A DNA stretch of 48,828 nucleotides from Limisphaerales bacterium (GTDB lineage: Bacteria > Verrucomicrobiota > Verrucomicrobiia > Limisphaerales > UBA11358): NCBI GenBank assembly GCA_025362675.1, contig JANYFN010000115.1, forward strand, positions 1 to 48,828. The letters run 5' to 3'. Numbering within the stretch: the first letter of the stretch is position 1; each line of letters starts with the position of its first letter. A model generated the notes under the pieces. That model ran no database searches. It was given only the letters and a program-made list of their open reading frames with translations, and was not told the origin of the DNA. The translations under genes and the position numbers were made by a program. Shown piece by piece: positions 43,167 to 48,828 of this stretch.

Positions 43167-44180
43167 TCAAATTTTGCGCGAACGGATGCGCGCGGTTTCT
43201 TCAAGCACCACAGTCTTGAAATTTGGATCATCCGGCAATTCTTTGGGCGCTTCCTGGCCGAAGATTTCGCGGATGAATTTGCCGAGCGTCTCGTTGGTCG
43301 GGCCGTAACCCGCGCCGTAAATGTAAACTTCGAGATCGTGCATCAACTGTTCGCCCGTGGAGTAACGGCGATTCGGATCGTGCGCGAGGCAGTGATGGAG
43401 AATGTCGTTCAACCGGTCATCAATGCGCGCATCGAGCGCGCGAAAATCCGGGATCGGCTGGTTCATGATGCGATTGCGCGATTCCTCGGCGTTCGCGCCT
43501 TTGAAAATATTTCGGCCCAGCAGCAGATGCGCGAGGACGACTCCGACCGAAAATAAATCGCTGCGCTTGTCGGTGATCTGAAAATCCGCCTGCTCGGGGC
43601 TCATGTAATCCGGCTTGCCCGCGACGACTTCGCCTTCTTGATCGGTGAGAAATCCTTTGGCCTTGGCGATACCGAAATCAGTCAGCTTCACGTCGCCTTC
43701 AAACGCGATCATGATGTTTTTGAAACTGACATCCCGGTGGACGATGCCGAGCGGCTTGTTATTTTTATCCGCCTTCGAGTGCGCGTAAGCGAGGCCGCGC
43801 GCGACACGACTGGTGATGAATACCGCGAGTTCCTTGGGCAAAACGTGCTTTTTATCCGCCAGTTGGTGGGTAAATTGTTCCAGATTGACGCCGCGGATCA
43901 GCTCCATCGCGATGAAGGCCGCGCCGTTGGTTTCCCCGAGGTGGTAAGTCTGGACGATGTTGGTGTGGATCAAATCCGCCACCAGTTTCGCTTCGCCAAT
44001 GAAGTTCTCGATGAACATCTTCTGGCTGGCGTAATTCGGGCGGATGATTTTAATCGCGACTCGTTTGATGAAATCGCGCGCTCCGTGTTGCTCTGCTTCA
44101 TAAACTATGCCCATGCCGCCCTCAAAAATTTTGCGGACGATGTCATAGCGAAATTCGTTCTGGATGGAAAAAAGCGCCAC
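43167..44180 (-). CDS. Soluble Ser/Thr protein kinase
   Basis: 337 residues, Hanks-type. Gly loop in KIFEGGMGIVYEAEQ, ATP Lys in VAIKII, catalytic loop HRDVSFKNIMI (Ser-Phe in place of the usual Lys-Pro, which is common in a bacterial subgroup), Mg motif DFGIAKAKG, PDYMSPEQA and DLFSVGVVLAHLLLGR. No membrane segment; the C-terminus is short and charged. Targets are unknown. Upstream is a 180-base divergent region shared with the HU gene. Downstream is the amidase gene, 4 bases away, so they are co-transcribed. Confidence 0.88.
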   Translation of the reverse strand: MALFSIQNEFRYDIVRKIFEGGMGIVYEAEQHGARDFIKRVAIKIIRPNYASQKMFIENFIGEAKLVADLIHTNIVQTYHLGETNGAAFIAMELIRGVNLEQFTHQLADKKHVLPKELAVFITSRVARGLAYAHSKADKNNKPLGIVHRDVSFKNIMIAFEGDVKLTDFGIAKAKGFLTDQEGEVVAGKPDYMSPEQADFQITDKRSDLFSVGVVLAHLLLGRNIFKGANAEESRNRIMNQPIPDFRALDARIDDRLNDILHHCLAHDPNRRYSTGEQLMHDLEVYIYGAGYGPTNETLGKFIREIFGQEAPKELPDDPNFKTVVLEETARIRSRKI

Positions 44181-44243
44181 GTTCAGATGGTGGAAAATTG
44201 TCTGGTGAAGTCAAGCCCCGCCCCAGAATGTTCCTGAAAAAAC

Positions 44244-44268
44244 TTCGCTTTTTTCGCTTTTTTCGCTT
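44244..44268. repeat. Short tandem repeat (unit CGCTTTTTT) in a divergent promoter
   Basis: Two exact CGCTTTTTT units (44246-44263) plus partial units on either side lie between the kinase and HU genes. Runs of T spaced nine bases apart could bend DNA, or the copy number could change the promoter spacing. Small and common in type. Confidence 0.5.
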
Positions 44269-44361
44269 GCACGCGCGGCTTATTGGTTTTTTACTCCTCT
44301 CAAGTCTGTAGATTTTCTTTCGGACTAAACAAACATAAACAACCAAAACATACGGAACCAT

Positions 44362-44649
44362 ATGGCAAAAGCACTCTCCAAAGCCCAGATCGCCGCGCTT
44401 GTCGCGGAAAAAAACGGACTCTCAAAAAAGCAGGCGGTTGAAATCCTCGATAACATCGCTGCCCTCGCTTACAAACACGCGAAAGATACTTTCACTTTGC
44501 CCGGTATCGGCAAGCTCGTCCTCAAAGATCGCGCCGCTCGCATGGGCCGCAACCCGAAGACCGGCGAAGCCATCAAGATCAAGGCCAAGCGCGTGGTGAA
44601 ATTCCGCATCGCCAAAGCCGCGAAAGACGCGATCCTCGGAACGAAGTAA
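44362..44649 (+). CDS. HU-family DNA-binding protein
   Basis: 95 residues. A histone-like architectural protein of the nucleoid. SKAQIAALVAEKNGLSKKQAVEIL is the helical dimer part. KDTFTLPGIGKLVLKDRAAR carries the GIGKL turn. MGRNPKTGEAIKIKAKRVVKF is the DNA-binding arm with the conserved RNPKTGE sequence, which has the proline that intercalates in the DNA. Terminated by the hairpin at 44668. Confidence 0.95.
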   Translation: MAKALSKAQIAALVAEKNGLSKKQAVEILDNIAALAYKHAKDTFTLPGIGKLVLKDRAARMGRNPKTGEAIKIKAKRVVKFRIAKAAKDAILGTK

Positions 44650-44667
44650 TTTGTTTCGACTGCACAA

Positions 44668-44700
44668 GGCGCTCCGAATTTTCGGGGCGTCTTTTTTATT
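44668..44700. terminator. Intrinsic terminator after the HU gene
   Basis: GGCGCTCCGA (44668-44677) pairs with TCGGGGCGTC across ATTT, with two wobble pairs, and is followed by CTTTTTTATTT. Its distance to the HU stop is about 20 bases. The minus-strand DUF3047 gene also ends nearby, so it may work in both directions. Confidence 0.8.
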
Positions 44701-44708
44701 TCCCTAGT

Positions 44709-45353
44709 TCACTCCGACAGTAACTCAATATCCGCGTAAAAACCTTCCAGCTTGGCGCCGAGGCTATCACTGTCCGTCATCAAACCGATCCCCACAATTT
44801 TCGGCAGCTCGCGATCGGGAAAAACTTTCTTCCAATCCGCCGTCACGTCCCGCACTTCGGAAATCCATTGGCCGGCGCGAGCGTTGCCGGATTCCAAGAC
44901 GAAAATTTGCGCCCGCTCCGACTTCGGATGCGCCCGCACCGTGCCGACTTTTTCCGCATCGCCCCACATATAATTCAGCGTGCGCGCCGGGCCAATGAAC
45001 GTATCGAACGCGATGAATATCCGTGCCGCATGGTCAAACTTTTTCAGGTCGCGTTCCGAGCCGTTTGTTTCCACCCCGGAAATTTTCCAGCGCCAACGCA
45101 GCGTTAATTTTTTCGGCGGCGGGAGATCAAGCTTATGCGTCAACGCCGAGCAGGTTTTTTCAGCGATGCCATGGACGAATGCATTCGTGCCGTCCCGCGC
45201 CACCACATAGGTCGAGGGTTTTTTGAAATAGGCCGTGTTCTCCCAGCCATTCGTCAGGCCGTGAGAAAAGTTTTCGGCGAACAATATTTTACTTTCCGCC
45301 GCCGGGCAAAGTTCGCCGCCAAAGCACCACAACAGCAAAATGATTTTTCGCAT
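44709..45353 (-). CDS. Exported DUF3047 protein
   Basis: 214 residues with a signal peptide (IILLLWCFGGELCPAA). DUF3047 features are ENFSHGLTNGWENTAYFK, LTLRWRWKISG, DHAARIFIAFD, LNYMWG and LPKIVGIGLMTDSDSLGAK. The fold is probably a jelly-roll beta sandwich. No function is established. Gene ends facing the HU terminator. Confidence 0.85.
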   Translation of the reverse strand: MRKIILLLWCFGGELCPAAESKILFAENFSHGLTNGWENTAYFKKPSTYVVARDGTNAFVHGIAEKTCSALTHKLDLPPPKKLTLRWRWKISGVETNGSERDLKKFDHAARIFIAFDTFIGPARTLNYMWGDAEKVGTVRAHPKSERAQIFVLESGNARAGQWISEVRDVTADWKKVFPDRELPKIVGIGLMTDSDSLGAKLEGFYADIELLSE

Positions 45354-45458
45354 GCCGCCTAGATATTAAGCTTTTCCGCCGCGAACCCCAAGTGACCTTC
45401 CGCAGATTTTTTTGACTCGAATTTTACTTTGCTCATTTTCCGGTTATCTTCGGACATC

Positions 45459-46019
45459 GTGACATCACGCCTTGCCCATATCATTTTTTTGAGTCTCGGA
45501 ATCGTATTTGCTGCCGCCGCTTCCCGCGCGCAAGGGATTGTTTGGACCGGTCCGACCATCGTTTTCTCCAACGCCCCCTATTCCGATCCGACGCTGGCCG
45601 CCAATCAAGACCGCCTCACCGCTCAGGTCTGGCTCACGCGTTCAGGTTCAACCCGCAACACGCGCGGTATTTTTAACGCTCTTTTCGAAGGTGGCTACAC
45701 CCAGTTCACCAGCCCGGCAGGCACCGAGTGGGCGCTAGGCAATTTAGCGGATTACTCTACGCTGACTTATACTAACTGGGCCTACTGTTTCGGCGGACCA
45801 ACCTACCTGAGTTCCACCATCACCACCACGAACGCCGTGTTACATCTCATCAACGATGATATTTATCTCTCCGTGCAATTCACTTTTTTTGGCAGTAGTG
45901 GCGGCGGATTTGCCTACGAACGTTCCACGCCATTCATCGCGCCGGAGCCGGCGGCGAATATGCTTTTGTTTTGCGGCGCGGCTTCCTGGCTGCTTTGCCG
46001 TAAATATTTTCGGCGGTAA
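45459..46019 (+). CDS. PEP-CTERM surface protein
   Basis: 186 residues from the GTG at 45459 (TTG at 45429 also possible). N-terminal signal (LAHIIFLSLGIVFAAAASRA) and a C-terminal sorting tail: APEPAANMLLFCGAASWLL followed by CRKYFRR, i.e. a PEP motif, a hydrophobic helix and a basic end. This is the substrate signature of exosortases. The middle is a beta-rich domain without catalytic motif (FNALFEGGYTQFTSPAGTEW). The only exosortase in the window lies 36 kb away; a functional link is expected but not proven. Confidence 0.8.
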   Translation: MTSRLAHIIFLSLGIVFAAAASRAQGIVWTGPTIVFSNAPYSDPTLAANQDRLTAQVWLTRSGSTRNTRGIFNALFEGGYTQFTSPAGTEWALGNLADYSTLTYTNWAYCFGGPTYLSSTITTTNAVLHLINDDIYLSVQFTFFGSSGGGFAYERSTPFIAPEPAANMLLFCGAASWLLCRKYFRR

Positions 46020-46266
46020 AAATTTCCCGCGCGGAAAATTTATCCGTGTTCATCCGTGCGCATCTGTGTTGAGTTTGTTAAAACCCGCATAAATAAAGGG
46101 TTTGCTCGACGGGTGGAAGGCCACTGTCAGCAAAACTGTCAGTCACGGGGCGGATGCTAAAACAATTCGCCACTACAGACTAGAAATTTGCTGAAACCTT
46201 GCCACAACGCCCGTTCTAAATCGCCGTTGATACGGGACTGGTATCTCGATTCAGAGAAAGCCAGTT

Positions 46267-47292
46267 ATGAAAACAAAATACACCTTGTTCCGGCGCGGCG
46301 AAATGTTCTACATGCAGGACAGCGCCACCGGCAAACAGACCAGCCTACGCACGAAGGATGAAAGCGAGGCCAACAGCCTGCTAAACGCGCGCAATGCGGC
46401 GCAGCAACAGCCCACGCTAAACTTGCACCTTGCCCGCGCCTATTTGACCGCCAGTGACCCCGCCTTTGTTGAGCGAACATGGCAGACCGTCATGCAGCAA
46501 TTGCAATCACGCGGCAAAGACAGCAGCCGCCAGCGTTACGCCAGCGTGTTCAAGTCGCCGTCCTTTAACGGACTCCGCAGTAAAAAGCTTTTGGAAACCA
46601 CCGCCGATGATTTTTTCGCGGTGTTCAAAGAGGGCAAAGTTGCCATCACCTATTTTCTAAAACGCTTGCACAACTTCGCCTTGAGTTTGGGCTGGATTGC
46701 CTTGCCGGTAGTTGCGCCCTATCTTTGGCCGAAATATAAAGCCAAAGACCGGCGCGGCATCACGCGGGAGGAACAGGAAACTGTTTTGGCCGCAGAGAAA
46801 AAAGCCGAATGGAAATTATTTTTAGAACTGCTGTGGGAAACCGGCGCAGCGCAGAGCGACGCGGTGAGCTTCAAAGCCGAGGATGTTGACTGGCAAAGCC
46901 GGACAATTACTTACTTCCGCGCAAAGACTGGCTCACGGGCGCAGTTCACCATTAGTAAGGCACTGGAAACGGTTTTGAGCCACTTGCCGACCACGGGTGC
47001 ATTGTTCCCGAACCTGTCGCGATTCACCGCCAACGACCGCGCCAGCCGTTTCCGCCGCCGTTGCCACCGTGCAGGCGTAACGGGCGTGACCTTGCACAGC
47101 TATCGCTACGCATGGGCAGAGAGAGCAAAGATTGTCGGAATGCCGGAGCGGTTTGCTCAGGCTGCACTTGGGCATAACAGCAAAGCGATTCATCGCGCCT
47201 ATGCCAAGAAAGCGCAAATCATTGTTCCCTCCCTTGAGGAATACGAAACGAAGGCCGCAGCGGCCACCCTGCAAAAAGCAGTTGCGGCTTAA
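46267..47292 (+). CDS. Tyrosine-type site-specific recombinase/integrase
   Basis: 341 residues. A core-binding domain (about 60-150) is followed by the catalytic domain. The second box HSYRYAWAER has His and Arg, and LGHNSKAIHRAYAKKAQ has the third His and the Tyr nucleophile. The Lys of the beta hairpin is in YFRAKTGSRAQF. The first box reads WETGAAQSDAVSF, so the usual arginine (TGLR) is absent. Similar TG..QSD boxes occur in a subgroup of recombinases. A strong terminator follows. It probably mobilised the neighbouring cassette-like genes. The 247 bases before it contain repeated ACTGTCAG motifs at 46132-46154. Confidence 0.85.
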   Translation: MKTKYTLFRRGEMFYMQDSATGKQTSLRTKDESEANSLLNARNAAQQQPTLNLHLARAYLTASDPAFVERTWQTVMQQLQSRGKDSSRQRYASVFKSPSFNGLRSKKLLETTADDFFAVFKEGKVAITYFLKRLHNFALSLGWIALPVVAPYLWPKYKAKDRRGITREEQETVLAAEKKAEWKLFLELLWETGAAQSDAVSFKAEDVDWQSRTITYFRAKTGSRAQFTISKALETVLSHLPTTGALFPNLSRFTANDRASRFRRRCHRAGVTGVTLHSYRYAWAERAKIVGMPERFAQAALGHNSKAIHRAYAKKAQIIVPSLEEYETKAAAATLQKAVAA

Positions 47293-47310
47293 CGCCGCCA
47301 AAATAAAGCG

Positions 47311-47347
47311 AGCGGTTGAGTCTTCGGCGACTCAACCGCTTTTTCTT
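47311..47347. terminator. Intrinsic terminator of the integrase gene
   Basis: AGCGGTTGAGTC pairs perfectly with GACTCAACCGCT over a small TTCGGC-type loop, followed by TTTTCTTC. Located 19 bases after the integrase stop. Strong rho-independent terminator. Confidence 0.9.
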
Positions 47348-47391
47348 CATTGGGGATTTACGCCATCCCCAAACCCCACGCGCCAGAGGTT

Positions 47392-47718
47392 TTAACCTCT
47401 GGACTCTGCCACGATAAAAACATGGCCGTTCGTGACCGTCTCTTTTTTGCGGGCGTTCTGTTTTTGCCAGTGCTGGCTAATGGTATTCGTGACCTTGACC
47501 AGCCAACTGCGATCCTTGGTGAGTTCCAGCACGTCCACTGTCGCAAAATACTTTGCGCCGTTCTGCGCGGGATTGCCCAGCGGCTTGAGCAGCCGCGCCG
47601 CGATCAGCGCGGGAATGTCATGCGGCTGGCAGTTCAGCACCCACCCGGCTTGCTCCGCTGTCAGGCGGGCGGGCAACTGGCCGAGCAGCGAAAGGAAGCG
47701 GTGTGATTCTTCTTTCAT
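47392..47718 (-). CDS. Small helical protein near the integrase, complete copy
   Basis: 108 residues. KEESHRFLSLLGQLPARLTA, EQAGWVLNCQPHDIPALIAA and RLLKPLGNPAQNGAKYF suggest an MerR/excisionase-like helix-turn-helix reading a short DNA site, a frequent partner of tyrosine recombinases. The C-terminus is basic. Its first 22 codons are nearly repeated at 48750-48818. The assignment as an accessory or excisionase protein is inference. Confidence 0.55.
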   Translation of the reverse strand: MKEESHRFLSLLGQLPARLTAEQAGWVLNCQPHDIPALIAARLLKPLGNPAQNGAKYFATVDVLELTKDRSWLVKVTNTISQHWQKQNARKKETVTNGHVFIVAESRG

Positions 47719-47819
47719 GCCTCACCAGTCGCAGCCCGCGCATTAAAACGAACAGTGATTTCACGCCGGAAGGCGCGGCTATGCCGCTGGCAAAAATGAA
47801 TAAGAGACCGACCGAAGAT

Positions 47820-48671
47820 TTATTGAATCCGAATACTGATTTCACAAGAGAACAGAATCTTGCTGTTTACCCGATTAAATTTGTATTTAGTTGGGGCTGC
47901 CGTGTCATCAACACAGGTTTCATTAGCCCCATAACCGGGATACGTGGTTCCTATAGTCGAAACAGCCAAAGGCAGGTTAAAACAAGAGCCTTGATTAAGT
48001 GGAGTGTTATCGCCGCACCTATAGTAACTATACGATGCCCGAACGGCTCCTGACATTGGGTATCCATCATCTATTTTACTATCTATTGCAAAAGCTTCCT
48101 CAGGCGTCAATACAGGTTCCCCCCATAAGTTTTGATTGTTAAACGGAGCGGTGCTAAGAACAAGATAGTTCCCCCCACGGGTGGAATAGTATGGTTGGAA
48201 TGATGTTACTATCCATTGCCCCCTGCCAAGTTTTGTTGTTAATTGGCTGGCGGGTGTATTTCCTTTAATAAGATAAAATTTGGCCAATCCAGCTGCTTGA
48301 AGCATTCCCCAGAAATCATACCCCTCATACCCTGAATCTGAGCCGCAATCATTAGTCGCCACGCCAAAATAGCTTGTTATTAGTCCATCATTATTTCCGG
48401 CGTTGTTGCAATCACTAAGAGTCGCAGGATTCTTAGAACCAAGCCCTGCCAACCCGAACGAGGTTACCGAACTCTGTGAACAATCACCGGGAACACAGCC
48501 ATACTTGCCTAAAAAGGTGTCGTATGCCGATTGATAGGAGCCTGCTTCCGATATCACAGTGCGAATCTGTGCTGCCTTAACCAGTTCCTGCCCCACCAAA
48601 ATCCCGCCAACAATCAGGCCGATAATGACCAGCACAATGGAAAGCTCGATCAGTGTAAAACCATTTCGCAT
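47820..48671 (-). CDS. Prepilin-like secreted protein, AT-rich
   Basis: 283 residues from ATG 48671. A type IV prepilin leader with cleavage Gly and Phe1 (MRNGFTLIELSIVLVIIG) continues into a single hydrophobic helix and the amphipathic QELVKAAQIRTVISEAGSY. The C-terminal globular part carries paired Cys (KYGCVPGDC, CNNAGNN, CETCV-like ANETCVDD) suitable for disulfides. Such large pseudopilin-like proteins with GILVGQELVKAAQIR are common in Alphaproteobacteria and other unrelated groups. Base composition is clearly poorer in GC than the neighbours, so it may have been transferred. No pilus assembly genes are near. Confidence 0.75.
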   Translation of the reverse strand: MRNGFTLIELSIVLVIIGLIVGGILVGQELVKAAQIRTVISEAGSYQSAYDTFLGKYGCVPGDCSQSSVTSFGLAGLGSKNPATLSDCNNAGNNDGLITSYFGVATNDCGSDSGYEGYDFWGMLQAAGLAKFYLIKGNTPASQLTTKLGRGQWIVTSFQPYYSTRGGNYLVLSTAPFNNQNLWGEPVLTPEEAFAIDSKIDDGYPMSGAVRASYSYYRCGDNTPLNQGSCFNLPLAVSTIGTTYPGYGANETCVDDTAAPTKYKFNRVNSKILFSCEISIRIQ

Positions 48672-48749
48672 TTTTGATTCAGAATGTGGCACTTGTTTTC
48701 CCGAAAGATTTCCCAGTTTGAACCCTACACACAGGGGGTTAAGAAATGG

Positions 48750-48818
48750 TTAATCCGCCGTAAGGCGGGCGGGCAACTTGCCGAGCAGGGATAGGAAGCG
48801 GTGTTGATCGTCTTTCAT
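48750..48818 (-). pseudogene. Truncated second copy of the small integrase-linked gene
   Basis: ATG at 48818 reads MKDDQHRFLSLLGKLPARLTAD and then TAA. It matches the beginning of the 47392-47718 protein at all but a few residues (about 87 percent of bases). The match ends exactly where the stop begins. The prepilin-like gene lies between the truncated and the complete copy, in the same orientation. The window ends 10 bases later, so upstream sequence is unseen. Confidence 0.75.
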
Positions 48819-48828
48819 ACGCAACACC

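Overview
The window looks like a chromosomal segment of a Verrucomicrobiota bacterium, most likely of the Pedosphaera/Limisphaera-type lineage. This rests on the gene repertoire: many large exported proteins with beta-propeller, Ig-like and LamG-like modules, ThuA-like and Gfo/Idh/MocA proteins, zinc-ribbon Ser/Thr kinases paired with sigma factors, an exosortase with a PEP-CTERM protein, and dispersed palindromic repeats. It is inference; there is no rRNA or marker phylogeny here. The bulk is GC-rich; the tRNA-Ser surroundings and the right end are visibly AT-richer.

Layout. 0-6.7 kb: an exported c-type cytochrome/propeller protein, a convergent exported glycosidase-like protein and a divergent eukaryotic-type xylulokinase. 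6.7-12 kb: a decayed region between a truncated tRNA-Ser fragment and an intact tRNA-Ser(GGA). It holds a broken AbrB/PIN toxin-antitoxin pair, a MarR/GbsR-like regulator fused by deletion to the tail of a glycosyltransferase, and an intact exosortase. 12-19.7 kb: exopolysaccharide genes (NusG-like antiterminator, Wzc-like tyrosine autokinase), a 730-base intergenic stretch with two interlocked 9-bp complementary helices, and three surface/exported genes, two of them disrupted. 20-24.4 kb: small enzymes and a MarR-led operon containing a QueG-like Fe-S protein fused to an SCP2 domain.

24.5-29.3 kb is the most coherent functional block. Carbonic anhydrase lipoprotein, SbtA-type bicarbonate transporter, SbtB-like PII protein, purK and purE form one tightly packed minus-strand operon opposite a NhaR-like LysR regulator with a perfect TATCG-N11-CGATA operator. 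It reads as a bicarbonate capture system wired to the carboxylation step of purine synthesis. 29.6-36 kb: an exported lactonase, then a large receptor-like Ser/Thr kinase followed by a sigma factor; the kinase frame contains three inserted repeat-derived segments, and two further hairpin elements sit before the sigma gene. 36-41.5 kb: sugar epimerase, two convergent ThuA proteins, a Tat-exported Gfo/Idh oxidoreductase and a YVTN propeller, probably for keto-sugar or sugar-derivative catabolism. 41.5-46 kb: housekeeping and regulatory genes (SRPBCC, N-carbamoylputrescine amidase, kinase, HU) and a PEP-CTERM protein, a likely substrate of the exosortase. 46-48.8 kb: a mobile-looking end with a tyrosine recombinase, a small gene present as one complete and one truncated copy, and an AT-rich prepilin-like gene between them.
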